Shown here in pieces: positions 1 to 6,830 of a stretch of DNA of 8,706 nucleotides (positions are counted from its first letter, which is position 1; every line of letters starts with the position of its first letter). The notes beneath the pieces are model-generated. The model was not told the DNA's origin. It did no database searches and worked only from the letters and a program-made list of their open reading frames with translations. This stretch comes from Bacteroidales bacterium (lineage in GTDB: Bacteria; Bacteroidota; Bacteroidia; Bacteroidales; UBA3663), in assembly GCA_030526445.1 (NCBI GenBank), contig JAUNCV010000084.1:1-8706 (forward strand), given 5' to 3'. Made by a program: the position numbers and the translations under genes.

Positions 1-86
1 AAAAATACAAAGAAAAACTTTATGCGTTTTTCGATAGAAAGATTTGGGGGAAAGATTCAGGCTATTTTTCGATGAAACCTTTGAGC
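1..86. other. Intergenic stretch downstream of the first terminator; no gene seen
   Basis: AT-rich sequence with no convincing coding frame. A short element, TTTTTCGAT followed by GAAA, occurs twice: at 27-40 with one extra A before GAAA, and at 65-77. Each copy can form only a 4-bp TTTC/GAAA hairpin. This is too little to name a function. The neighbouring gene to the left lies outside the window. Confidence 0.4.
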
Positions 87-120
87 AAAAAAAGAAACCC
101 ACTACCAAAATGATAGTGGG
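87..120 (-). terminator. Intrinsic terminator closing the serS-small gene unit
   Basis: On the minus strand a 7-bp stem, CCCACTA paired with TAGTGGG (120-114 with 104-98), closes a 9-base loop and is followed by a T-rich tail (TTTCTTTTTTT, 97-87). AAA before the stem can also pair with the first T's after it, past one bulged G. It lies 27 bases beyond the stop codon of the small exported-protein gene and is the only strong terminator downstream of both that gene and serS, so it probably ends a shared transcript. Confidence 0.85.
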
Positions 121-131
121 CTTTGAGATTG

Positions 132-148
132 AATCCTAAAACAGGATT
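132..148 (-). repeat. Small hairpin overlapping the stop codon of the small gene
   Basis: AATCCT (132-137) and AGGATT (143-148) are perfect inverted repeats around a 5-base loop. The element overlaps the TAA stop codon (149-147 on the minus strand) and sits 11 bases before the terminator stem. It has no T-tract of its own, so it is not a terminator. It could protect the mRNA 3' end, or be chance. Confidence 0.35.
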
Positions 149-521
149 ATTTGAGAGTAGCACGCTTAGCGGCTGCCTTCTCAGCCTTAGCAGCAGCCTT
201 CTCAGCCTTCTGCTGAGCCTTGATAGCTGCCTTCTCGGCCTTGATCTGAGCCTTCTGAGCGGCGATGTTCTTGTCGATTACCTTCTTCTGACTCTTCATC
301 AACTCAATCTTGTCCTTGAGGGCATTAACGTCCTGCATGTACTGTGAGTTTGATGGATCGAGCTTAACCTTAGCCTTAGCTGCGTTCAACTCATGCTTAG
401 CGATTTCGAGTTCAAGAGCAATGCGCTTGCTATCAGCCTGATCGCTCTCAATATCAGCAAAGGCAGGCATAGCTACCATGCAAAGTGCTGCTACGAAGAA
501 TGACTTAACAAACTTTTTCAT
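147..521 (-). CDS. Small exported Ala/Lys-rich coiled-coil protein, function unknown
   Basis: 124 residues. I do not recognise a named family. Residues 1-22 form a clear signal peptide: basic MKK start, hydrophobic core, and AFA before the probable cut at D23. No canonical lipobox is seen, so a soluble periplasmic protein is likely. From about residue 30 the chain is highly charged and helix-prone, fitting a coiled coil. The last 40 or so residues are a low-complexity tract of KAEKAA-like repeats, and the DNA there is repetitive too. Lysine is AAG in 22 of 24 cases, the style of highly expressed genes such as the nearby ribosomal proteins. The gene follows serS by 36 bases with no terminator between, so co-transcription is likely. 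No Shine-Dalgarno is visible. The signal peptide makes the start secure. The function is not known; an abundant periplasmic or envelope-associated helical protein is the most that can be inferred. Confidence 0.85.
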   Translation of the reverse strand: MKKFVKSFFVAALCMVAMPAFADIESDQADSKRIALELEIAKHELNAAKAKVKLDPSNSQYMQDVNALKDKIELMKSQKKVIDKNIAAQKAQIKAEKAAIKAQQKAEKAAAKAEKAAAKRATLK

Positions 522-557
522 AGGGTTATAAAATTTATAAAGAGTTATAACGGATGA

Positions 558-1880
558 TTACTTGATAACATCAACACCCATCCATGGGATAAGAGCCTCT
601 GGTACCTTGATGCTGCCATCAGGCTGCTGGTAGTTCTCCATGATCGAAGCTACGATACGTGGAAGAGCGAGCGCTGAACCGTTGAGAGTGTGGCAGAGTT
701 CGGTCTTCTTGTCTGAAGCGCGACGATAGCGACACTTGAGACGGTTAGCCTGATAAGTATCGAAGTTAGACACTGAAGAAACCTCGAGCCAACGATGCTG
801 TGCAGCACTCCATACCTCAAAGTCGTAACATACGGCAGAAGTGAAGCTCTGATCGCCACCACAGAGGCGGAGAATACGGTATGGAAGACCGAGCTTCTGG
901 AGAAGACCCTCAACATGCTCGAGCATCTCCTTGTGGCTCTCTGCTGAGTGCTCAGGAGTATCGATGCGAACGATCTCAATCTTTGAGAACTCGTGGAGAC
1001 GGTTGAGACCGCGAACGTCCTTACCATAAGAACCTGCCTCACGACGGAAACACTGAGTGTAAGCGCAGTTCTTGATTGGGAGTTCCTTCTCGTCGATAAT
1101 TACATCGCGATAAATATTGGTTACAGGAACCTCTGCTGTTGGGATGAGATAGAAATCATCGAGCTCACAGTGGTACATCTGGCCCTCCTTATCAGGCAAC
1201 TGGCCAGTGCCGTAACCAGACTCCTTGTTAACAACTGTAGGAGGCATAATCTCCTCATAACCAGCCTTAGCAGCCTCGGTGAGGAAGAAGTTGATGAGAG
1301 CACGCTGCAAACGAGCGCCCAAACCACGATAAACAGGGAAACCTGCGCCAGTAATCTTAACGCCCAAATCGAAGTCAATGAGGTTGAGATTCTTAGCGAG
1401 CTCCCAGTGAGGCAGCTTAGCTGAGTCGATTTCTGGATTAGCATCCCAGTTACCAACAGTATCCTTGCCAACGACGCACTCCTTAAGGTTTGACTTAACT
1501 ACCCAGTTATCCTCGGCGCAAGTACCCTCTGGAACCTCATCGTATGGAATATTAGGAATCTGGCAGAGCATGGTAGTGATCTCCTGCTCGATGCTGGTCT
1601 TCTTCTCATCGAGATCCTTGTTGATGCCCTTGAGTTCAGCCACGCGAGCCTTAGCAGTCTCAGCCTCCTCCTTCTGGCCGTTCTTCATGAACATGCCAAT
1701 GCTCTTAGCGAGCTTGTTGGCCTCAGCAAGATTTGCGTCGAGCTCCTGCTGAGTAGCCTTGCGCTCCTGATCCTTTGCAATGACAGCATCAATAGCCTGC
1801 TTTGCATCAGCGAAGTGCTTCTTATTCAAACCGGCAATGACGCGATCGTACTGCTCGGTGATCAATTTCAAAGTTAACAT
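558..1880 (-). CDS. serS: Seryl-tRNA synthetase
   Basis: Cytoplasmic class II aminoacyl-tRNA synthetase that charges tRNA(Ser) (and tRNA(Sec) where present) with serine using ATP. 440 residues, slightly longer than the usual 420-430. Residues 1-105 form the long helical hairpin arm that grips the tRNA extra arm. The catalytic domain follows: motif 1 around 186-217, the serine-binding TAE at 248-250, motif 2 at 277-298 (CFRREAGSYGKDVRGLNR and on), and motif 3 at 399-416. Motif 3 reads LNGSALALPRIVASIMEN, with LPR where E. coli-type enzymes have VGR; the active-site arginine is kept, and this form is, from memory, common in Bacteroidota enzymes. The start fits the family N-terminus (MLTLKLI). 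The upstream region is AT-rich with no Shine-Dalgarno and only a weak promoter candidate. The gene lies after the rplU-rpmA terminator and before the small exported protein. Confidence 0.98.
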   Translation of the reverse strand: MLTLKLITEQYDRVIAGLNKKHFADAKQAIDAVIAKDQERKATQQELDANLAEANKLAKSIGMFMKNGQKEEAETAKARVAELKGINKDLDEKKTSIEQEITTMLCQIPNIPYDEVPEGTCAEDNWVVKSNLKECVVGKDTVGNWDANPEIDSAKLPHWELAKNLNLIDFDLGVKITGAGFPVYRGLGARLQRALINFFLTEAAKAGYEEIMPPTVVNKESGYGTGQLPDKEGQMYHCELDDFYLIPTAEVPVTNIYRDVIIDEKELPIKNCAYTQCFRREAGSYGKDVRGLNRLHEFSKIEIVRIDTPEHSAESHKEMLEHVEGLLQKLGLPYRILRLCGGDQSFTSAVCYDFEVWSAAQHRWLEVSSVSNFDTYQANRLKCRYRRASDKKTELCHTLNGSALALPRIVASIMENYQQPDGSIKVPEALIPWMGVDVIK

Positions 1881-1887
1881 AGTATAA

Positions 1888-1914
1888 ATTAACAGTTAAT
1901 AATTAACAATTAAC
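1888..1914. repeat. 7-base-periodic ATTAAC/GTTAAT hexamers upstream of serS
   Basis: Four hexamers lie at an exact 7-base period, each separated by a single A: ATTAAC at 1888, its reverse complement GTTAAT at 1895, ATTAAC at 1902 and ATTAAC at 1909. The set ends 8 bases from the serS start codon, so it lies in the promoter or 5' leader of serS. A poor promoter match (TTTG at 1922-1919, then 20 bases, then TAACTGTT on the minus strand) would run through it. It may be an operator, an RNA element, or a simple AT-rich intergenic repeat. Confidence 0.5.
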
Positions 1915-1930
1915 ATGCCAAATTTGCCTA

Positions 1931-1982
1931 AAAAACAGAAAAAGGCAATCGACAACCGAATTCTCAGATGTCAATTGCCTTT
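1931..1982 (-). terminator. Intrinsic terminator of the rplU-rpmA unit
   Basis: On the minus strand AAAGGCAAT (1982-1974) pairs perfectly with ATTGCCTTT (1949-1941). Past one mismatch the stem continues with four more pairs (TGAC read from 1972-1969 side with GTCA at 1954-1951 side). It is followed by a T-rich tail, TTCTGTTTTT (1940-1931). It starts 23 bases after the rpmA stop codon and separates rpmA from serS. Confidence 0.9.
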
Positions 1983-2005
1983 ATAAGTTTCCTTGTACTG
2001 ACGAA

Positions 2006-2263
2006 TTATGCCAGTGGCTCAACTGAAACGTAAGACTTGTTCTCGCGCTTCTTAGCGAAAACTACCTTACCGTCGATGAGAGCGAAAAGGGTATCGTCCT
2101 TACCAATACCTACGTTGAGGCCTGGGTTGTGCTTGGTACCACGCTGACGAACGATGATGTTGCCAGCCTTAACGATTTCGCCACCGAACTTCTTAACACC
2201 GAGTCGCTTGCTATGTGACTCACGGCCGTTCTTCGAACTACCTACACCTTTCTTGTGTGCCAT
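2006..2263 (-). CDS. rpmA: 50S ribosomal protein L27
   Basis: Large-subunit ribosomal protein whose N-terminal tail reaches toward the peptidyl transferase centre. 85 residues, the standard length. The N-terminus MAHKKGVGSSKNGR and the core RLGVKKFGGE and IIVRQRGTKHNPG match the family closely. There is no Firmicutes-type N-terminal extension needing a protease cut. It follows rplU by 42 bases, the near-universal L21-L27 order, and shares its promoter and the terminator at 1931-1982. A purine-rich stretch, AAGAAAGGAAAGAAAG, precedes the start; AGGA lies 11 bases from ATG, a little far for a typical ribosome binding site. Lysine codons near the start are almost all AAG, as expected for a highly expressed gene. 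Confidence 0.99.
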   Translation of the reverse strand: MAHKKGVGSSKNGRESHSKRLGVKKFGGEIVKAGNIIVRQRGTKHNPGLNVGIGKDDTLFALIDGKVVFAKKRENKSYVSVEPLA

Positions 2264-2289
2264 AGTGCTTTCTTTCCTTTCTTTTTAAT

Positions 2290-2303
2290 AAGCGAAAACG
2301 CTT
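2290..2303 (-). repeat. Intercistronic hairpin between rplU and rpmA
   Basis: AAGCG and CGCTT form a 5-bp perfect stem with a 4-base loop. On the minus strand it begins 3 bases after the rplU stop codon and about 26 bases before the rpmA start. It is followed by ATTAAAAAG rather than a T-tract, so it is not a terminator. It may stabilise the rplU segment or tune the L21:L27 ratio; this is inference. Confidence 0.4.
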
Positions 2304-2305
2304 GG

Positions 2306-2623
2306 TTATGCATTAATAGACTTAATTAACACCTCGGTAAAGTGCTGACGCGAACCTACGAGCTTATCGAAGCCCTTACGACGGATCTTGTGGAACACCT
2401 TAATCTTCTTACCACGAAGCTCAACCTGTGAAACTTCAGCTACAACCTTAGCACCCTCAACAACTGGAGTACCTACGGTGATAGCACCATCGTTGTTAAC
2501 GAGGAGCACCTTCTCGAAAGTGATCTCGTCACCAACCTTTGCACCTGCGATGTTCAAAACGCAGATCTTCTGATTAGGCTCAACATTGAACTGCTGGCCC
2601 TGAATCTCAACAATTGCGTACAT
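2306..2623 (-). CDS. rplU: 50S ribosomal protein L21
   Basis: Large-subunit protein that binds 23S rRNA early in assembly. 105 residues, the usual length. The N-terminal MYAIVEIQGQQFNVE and the C-terminal KIRRKGFDKL-x-GSRQHFTEVLI are diagnostic. Two points differ from common L21 sequences: the strongly conserved GHRQ is GSRQ here (residues 90-93, codon TCG for Ser), and an Asp (FDK) sits where a basic residue is usual. The reading frame is intact, so these look like real substitutions. It is the first gene of the L21-L27 unit, preceded by a clear Bacteroidota -7 box and a foldable leader of about 90 nt. The sequence just before ATG (TTATTTATAACA) has no Shine-Dalgarno. Confidence 0.99.
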   Translation of the reverse strand: MYAIVEIQGQQFNVEPNQKICVLNIAGAKVGDEITFEKVLLVNNDGAITVGTPVVEGAKVVAEVSQVELRGKKIKVFHKIRRKGFDKLVGSRQHFTEVLIKSINA

Positions 2624-2713
2624 TGTTATAAATAAAAACTTAAAATAGTTTCTCCGCGAGGCGACTTCCCAACCCTTGGGTCGTACTTTATCTGAGCCTC
2701 AACTCGGAATCAG
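2624..2713 (-). promoter_or_regulatory. Structured 5' leader of rplU, candidate ribosomal-protein control element
   Basis: The predicted transcript starts near 2713 and carries nested helices. CCG (2707-2705 as written on the plus strand) pairs with CGG (plus 2654-2656). GAGGC (plus 2700-2696) pairs with GCCTC (plus 2662-2658). Inside these, CGAC (2683-2680) pairs with GTCG (2665-2662), and CCAA (2679-2676) pairs with TTGG (2672-2669) over a GGG loop. The two inner helices are separated by a 3-base bulge; base 2662 can pair in only one of the two outer options. After the fold comes an A/T-rich, unstructured run to the start codon. Known biology: several ribosomal protein operons, including L21 in Firmicutes, carry leaders used for autoregulation. 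That this one does so is inference. Confidence 0.5.
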
Positions 2714-2717
2714 CGCG

Positions 2718-2725
2718 CAAAGATA
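2718..2725 (-). promoter_or_regulatory. -7 box of the rplU-rpmA promoter
   Basis: TATCTTTG on the minus strand is a full match to the Bacteroidota -7 consensus TAnnTTTG. It would start transcription near 2712-2714, giving a leader of about 90 nt before rplU. I see no TTTG at the expected 19-21 bases upstream; that spot reads AGATG, so the -33 element is degenerate. A perfect AT-rich hairpin (TTCATT/AATGAA, 2726-2740) sits directly upstream of the box. Confidence 0.7.
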
Positions 2726-2825
2726 TTCATTTTTAATGAAGTATTCATCTTCAATCAATCAAATATTCAATATCTAAGCAAATTTTACTTTATTTTTGTA
2801 TTATTTTCAACCTCTAAATATCAAT

Positions 2826-4274
2826 TCAGAGCATTTCGACCAAGAATTTCCAGAACTTTTTGATCGATTCAACCTCCACACTTTCCTGTGGACTGTGTGG
2901 ATGGTGAATGGTAGGACCGAAACTAACAATCTCGAGTTCAGGATAGAGCGAGCTGAGAATACCGCACTCAAGACCGCAGTGCACACTGCTGACTTTGAGC
3001 TCGGTGCCGAAAAGACTGGCATACTTGCGTTTGCATCGTTCAACAAGCGGAGCGCCCAAAGGAAGTTCCCAACCACTATAAGGTGCCGTGAAATCGACCT
3101 TCATGCCACCCAAAACGAAGCAACTCTGAAGACGTGAAGCCAAGGCGCGTTTCATCTCGTCGTTAAGACTACGAACAAGCATAACAACATTAGCGACACC
3201 TTCGGACGAAGTATAGACAGAAGCAAGATTGCTGGATGTTTCGACCACAGATGGAAGATCGGGCGACATGCGAAGAACGCCATCGTGAGCGGCTTCAATA
3301 CAGTTGAGAAGATCGTCTTGTATCTCTTCAGGAATCAAAGCTGCAGGCATCTCAACAGCCTGAGCGGTGAGGCTAACACCTTCATCGACCCCACGAAGTT
3401 CGTATTTGAAGAGCTCGTTGTAATATTCAACCTCCTGCATTAACTCGTCGGCAACTTCGGCCGGAACAGTAATGAGGGCTTCGGCTTCGCGAGCAATGGC
3501 ATTGCGCAAAGTGCCACCAACGAACGAAGCAAGACGAGCCTCATAGCCAACAACCACATGCTTAAGGAAGCGGGTCATGAGCTTCACTGCATTTCCTCGA
3601 CCCAAATGGATATCCATGCCCGAGTGTCCGCCCTTCAGTCCTGTAATGCTGAGACGAACAGCCACGTCACCCTCTGGGAGGTTTTCGTCCATCTTGTAGC
3701 GAAGTTTGGCAGTGAGATTAACAGCGCCAGCACAGCTCACCATGAGTGTTCCCTCCTCTTCAGTATCGAGGTTATAGAGATATTTGCCCTTGAGCCAGCC
3801 TGCTTCCATGCCACGAACGCCAGTCATACCGGTCTCTTCATCGACAGTGAAGAGAAGCTCGAGCGGAGCATGACTTATTTCAGGATGCTTCATGATGGCA
3901 AGCATAGCGGCCACACCCACGCCATTGTCGGCACCCAAGGTTGTGCCTGTAGCCATGATGAGTTCGCTATCGGGATACTCATCGCTCTGCCCCACTGCTA
4001 CACGCTGCAGTTTGAGGCCATCGTGCTGCCAGTTATGCTGGGTAGTGGCATCGGTTTGAGGAACCATATCCATATGTGCCTGCAAGATGACACCTGGCTC
4101 AGATTCACGACCAGCAGTAGCTGGCATCGTTACCTTGACATTGCCCACAGCATCAGTTTCGACCTCAACGCCACACGCTTGTGCACATTTTATAATATAC
4201 GCGCGAATCTCGTCAAGACAGCCCGAAGGATGAGGAATCGCACACAATTTTTCAAATTCTTCAAAGACAAACAT
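2826..4274 (-). CDS. pepD: PepD-type aminoacyl-histidine dipeptidase (M20 zinc peptidase)
   Basis: Cytoplasmic metallopeptidase that hydrolyses dipeptides, classically Xaa-His dipeptides such as carnosine, feeding amino acids back to the cell. 482 residues from the chosen start, the family norm. Two-metal site residues are all present: H67 and D69 (QAHMDMV), bridging D116 (GADNG), E146-E147 (DEETG), D170 (NLDTEEEG) and the C-terminal H460 (HSPQE). The lid/dimerisation domain lies roughly between residues 185 and 390, with the conserved GGHSGMDI at 215-222. The open frame extends to 4331, but that would overlap the 3' end of the gene before it and add 19 residues unlike the family. ATG at 4274 (MFVFEEFEKL) leaves a 31-base gap and is preferred. 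No Shine-Dalgarno is seen. It is last in the udk-mltF-ybhN run; I see no clear intrinsic terminator after it. Confidence 0.95.
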   Translation of the reverse strand: MFVFEEFEKLCAIPHPSGCLDEIRAYIIKCAQACGVEVETDAVGNVKVTMPATAGRESEPGVILQAHMDMVPQTDATTQHNWQHDGLKLQRVAVGQSDEYPDSELIMATGTTLGADNGVGVAAMLAIMKHPEISHAPLELLFTVDEETGMTGVRGMEAGWLKGKYLYNLDTEEEGTLMVSCAGAVNLTAKLRYKMDENLPEGDVAVRLSITGLKGGHSGMDIHLGRGNAVKLMTRFLKHVVVGYEARLASFVGGTLRNAIAREAEALITVPAEVADELMQEVEYYNELFKYELRGVDEGVSLTAQAVEMPAALIPEEIQDDLLNCIEAAHDGVLRMSPDLPSVVETSSNLASVYTSSEGVANVVMLVRSLNDEMKRALASRLQSCFVLGGMKVDFTAPYSGWELPLGAPLVERCKRKYASLFGTELKVSSVHCGLECGILSSLYPELEIVSFGPTIHHPHSPQESVEVESIKKFWKFLVEML

Positions 4275-4305
4275 AAATTTGTTTTTTAACAAGGATATTA
4301 GAGAA

Positions 4306-5307
4306 TCATTTGTTTCGATTGAGCATAACAACTACCATCGCATAAAGACCAAGGAGGAGAACAAAACCTTGCTCAAGGCTCCAGCTCACCCAGATGAAGG
4401 TCTGCACTGGTGCATCGGAAAGTTCTTGACCGATGCCATAGCAGAGAAGCGCTGTGCCCACAGCATAATGCCAAGGACCCAATCCGCCCTGCACCGGTAA
4501 GACGAGCGAGAGACTGCCCATGATAAAAATGGCCAATCCAGCCCAAGCGTCAAGATGCTCGGTAAAGCCAAAGAAGTAGCAACAGGTATAGCTGTTAACA
4601 TAGTAGCAGAACCACAAGAACAGGCTCCATGCGAGATAGCCCCAAAGATTGGGCACATCTTTAATGCCCTTGATGCCAACCCACATATTATATATAAAGC
4701 CTGCGACCTTCTGATAGAACTGAGTTCGCTTGAGAAATTTTGAACAAAGCAGCACTAAAACTACTGCCACAATGCAAGCACCCAAAAGCCAAGGAGAAGT
4801 AAAGAGGTCGATTACTTTCTGTCCGCCATCACTTCCGGCAAGGAAGCTCACAAAATGTTCTTGTTCATGCAATATTGCCATCAGTAGCATTACACCAGCC
4901 ACAATCATATCGACCAAGCGTTCACTCACCATGGTGCCAATAGTGGTACTGAAAGGCAATCCGTAACGAGTAGCAATGTAACTGCATCGCCACACTTCGC
5001 CCACTCGGGGGAGTGCCAAATTCAAGCCATAGTTTCCGAAAACAGAGACAGCCATATCGTGAGCCGAAGGGTTAATACCCAAGGCTCGAAGTTGCATTCG
5101 CCAGCGCAAACCGCGGACAATGTGACTCAGCAAAGCAAATACTATCGAAACGAAAACCCATTCCCATGCAATGCCTTTCTCTATCTCTTCGAGCACAATA
5201 GGCCATTCTACCTTACGCGTAAGGCTCCAGACCATAAGAAGGCCCAGCAGCAATGGGAGAAATATCTTGAGGATTTTTTTGAGAAGTTTCTTAGAAGATT
5301 TGTTCAT
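4306..5307 (-). CDS. YbhN/LPG-synthase-TM family flippase-like membrane protein
   Basis: Integral inner-membrane protein of 333 residues, of the family named after the membrane domain of lysylphosphatidylglycerol synthase (also UPF0104/YbhN). Family members are thought to move or modify lipids or lipid-linked sugars; the substrate here is unknown. About eight hydrophobic segments are visible, near residues 12-29, 48-66, 122-147, 172-191, 220-246, 254-272, 278-293 and 302-328. Family motifs are RGLRWR (65-70), GNYGLNLALPRVGEVWR (91-107) and PVQGGLGPWH (271-280). There is no soluble LPG-synthase catalytic domain, so it should not itself make lysyl-PG. The N-terminus is strongly basic (KSSKKLLKK), which fits cytoplasmic placement. 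It starts 8 bases after the mltF stop, indicating tight co-expression, and is followed by pepD. Confidence 0.9.
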   Translation of the reverse strand: MNKSSKKLLKKILKIFLPLLLGLLMVWSLTRKVEWPIVLEEIEKGIAWEWVFVSIVFALLSHIVRGLRWRMQLRALGINPSAHDMAVSVFGNYGLNLALPRVGEVWRCSYIATRYGLPFSTTIGTMVSERLVDMIVAGVMLLMAILHEQEHFVSFLAGSDGGQKVIDLFTSPWLLGACIVAVVLVLLCSKFLKRTQFYQKVAGFIYNMWVGIKGIKDVPNLWGYLAWSLFLWFCYYVNSYTCCYFFGFTEHLDAWAGLAIFIMGSLSLVLPVQGGLGPWHYAVGTALLCYGIGQELSDAPVQTFIWVSWSLEQGFVLLLGLYAMVVVMLNRNK

Positions 5308-5315
5308 AATCGAAA

Positions 5316-6809
5316 TCAGTAGAGGGGTTTTATCCCTTTTTCAATCCAAGCTTCGCCTTGTTCAACCACATCATGAACATAGCGAATGGTGGTGTTGGCG
5401 TTAAACTTGCCCAAACGAACATAAGGCTGTTCGTAGAAAGTAGGAAGCGCTTTGAGTTTGAGACAATATTCAACATTATGCTCCCACACAGCAGGATCAT
5501 AGCCTAAGTTTTCGGCCATAGCAATAGCATCATAAACCTGACCCAAACCGGCATTGTAGCTTGCCAATGTGAACCAAACAAGGTCTTTTTCGACCATAGC
5601 CTGCAATGTGGTGTCTGCATCGGCATATTTCGTGATAGTCGAATCTTTGGCCACAGCAATGCGTTTACGTAAAGCTCGTTCAAGATTCACCAGCAAGCGA
5701 GAGGCGGTACGGATACTCCACCTTACATCGGACATCGAGTCTTCGGGACAACCCATAGCAAGCGCTGTCTGCGGCATAATCTGCATAATGCCCTGAGCAC
5801 CTCGTGACGAAACCAAATCATCACGGAAATTAGACTCATGCTTGCAGATCGATGCCAACATTCGCCAGTCCCAGCCCACTGAATCGGCATACTCCACAAA
5901 GAGGTCATCGTAGCCGGTGAGGCTGCCATCGTCTTTGCGCTGCAGTTTGAGGTGGTCAGAAGCTCTGCGCTTGCTAAGCTGGAAGTTTTTCTTCGACCAA
6001 CGATTATAGGTAGGCGCCTCAAAACGAAAACGACAGATAGAATCAATTTTTTCGGCCAAAGTATCAGCACCCACAGTCACCATCCAGGAAACCGAATCAG
6101 AACTTCCCTGAAGCGGATTGCCTAGACGAAGAGTTTCATAATAATCGCGCAAAAGTTCTCCAATATTGCTTGGCACCAAGGTGGCATCGAAGTCACCAGC
6201 AAGGAGTTGTTCGGCCATCATATCGGGCGAAACATCAGCCGCTGGCAAAGTATCAATTGCGAAGGCCTTAAGCTGCTGGCTATTAACAAATGCAGTATCA
6301 GAAAGCAGGAACCATGCATGGCTCTCTTCGACCACAGCAAGTTTGTATTTGGCCGAATCCTGTGGATTGATTTTCAACCTTTTGGCCGAAAGAATGCGGA
6401 AGTCGATAGGATAAGCATAACCGCAACCGCGATATCCCTGACGCACAGTGTGAAGGCGATGCGAATTAGGCCAAGCCACCACATCAATGTTACCTGTGCC
6501 GAGACTGTCGATAAGTTGCTTCTCAGTGGTCATGAGATGAAGGTCAAGGGTAAGACCCAATTCAGAAGCAACCTGCGAAGCCAACTCATACTCATAGCCA
6601 TACCATCGGCCACGATACTGATAGGCACTGATTGAGGTGCAAATAGTACCTACACGAAGTGTGTCGCTGGCAACTACTTCGCTCCAGGTGCGGTTTCGGG
6701 TAGGCACTTCTTCGTCGAAAATGTGAACAAGATCATACCAATATGCAGCGAAACCAGCGCATAGCAATGCGCCTATCGATAACCAAACTGTAATACTTCT
6801 GTTTCTCAT
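5316..6809 (-). CDS. mltF: MltF-type lytic transglycosylase with solute-binding domain
   Basis: Envelope enzyme that cleaves the MurNAc-GlcNAc bond of peptidoglycan, forming 1,6-anhydroMurNAc ends. 497 residues. Residues 1-25 form a hydrophobic signal or anchor. No canonical lipobox is seen (ALLC at 14-17), so it is either cleaved or stays anchored in the inner membrane, unlike the outer-membrane MltF of E. coli. Residues about 48-270 are a family-3 solute-binding domain (LRVGT, then YGYEYELASQVASELGL). Residues about 300-450 are the SLT domain: catalytic E325 in CKHESNF, GAQGIMQIMPQTA at 337-349, and ASYNAG at 416-421. In known MltF the solute-binding domain senses muropeptide-like ligands and controls the catalytic domain; the same is inferred here. 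It lies between udk (21 bases before) and the YbhN-like gene (8 bases after). Confidence 0.93.
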   Translation of the reverse strand: MRNRSITVWLSIGALLCAGFAAYWYDLVHIFDEEVPTRNRTWSEVVASDTLRVGTICTSISAYQYRGRWYGYEYELASQVASELGLTLDLHLMTTEKQLIDSLGTGNIDVVAWPNSHRLHTVRQGYRGCGYAYPIDFRILSAKRLKINPQDSAKYKLAVVEESHAWFLLSDTAFVNSQQLKAFAIDTLPAADVSPDMMAEQLLAGDFDATLVPSNIGELLRDYYETLRLGNPLQGSSDSVSWMVTVGADTLAEKIDSICRFRFEAPTYNRWSKKNFQLSKRRASDHLKLQRKDDGSLTGYDDLFVEYADSVGWDWRMLASICKHESNFRDDLVSSRGAQGIMQIMPQTALAMGCPEDSMSDVRWSIRTASRLLVNLERALRKRIAVAKDSTITKYADADTTLQAMVEKDLVWFTLASYNAGLGQVYDAIAMAENLGYDPAVWEHNVEYCLKLKALPTFYEQPYVRLGKFNANTTIRYVHDVVEQGEAWIEKGIKPLY

Positions 6810-6830
6810 TTCCGAACGATTTAATTAATA

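Noticed and set aside
123..347. Plus-strand Leu/Ser-rich frame opposite the small exported protein
   Set aside because: It is the antisense reading of the Ala/Lys repeats; the composition follows from the repeat.
525..551. GTTATAA/TTATAAC inverted repeat between serS and the small gene
   Set aside because: All-A/T stem of 7 bp with a 13-base loop; too weak to call a regulator or terminator.
993..1424. Plus-strand open frame of 143 codons antisense to serS
   Set aside because: Strong codon bias in serS empties stop codons from the opposite strand; the protein has low-complexity Leu/Thr/Glu composition and no family features.
2726..2825. Possible intrinsic terminator after pepD
   Set aside because: The region is AT-rich and has a perfect TTCATT/AATGAA hairpin, but it lacks a GC-rich stem followed by a T-tract, and the hairpin abuts the rplU promoter instead.
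3558..4289. Plus-strand open frame of 243 codons antisense to pepD
   Set aside because: It mirrors pepD codon structure, has no recognisable domain or promoter, and pepD itself carries all its catalytic residues in the other strand.
4275..4331. Longer N-terminus of the PepD gene starting at 4331
   Set aside because: It would overlap the 3' end of the YbhN-like gene by 26 bases and add residues not typical of the family; the ATG at 4274 gives a normal PepD N-terminus.
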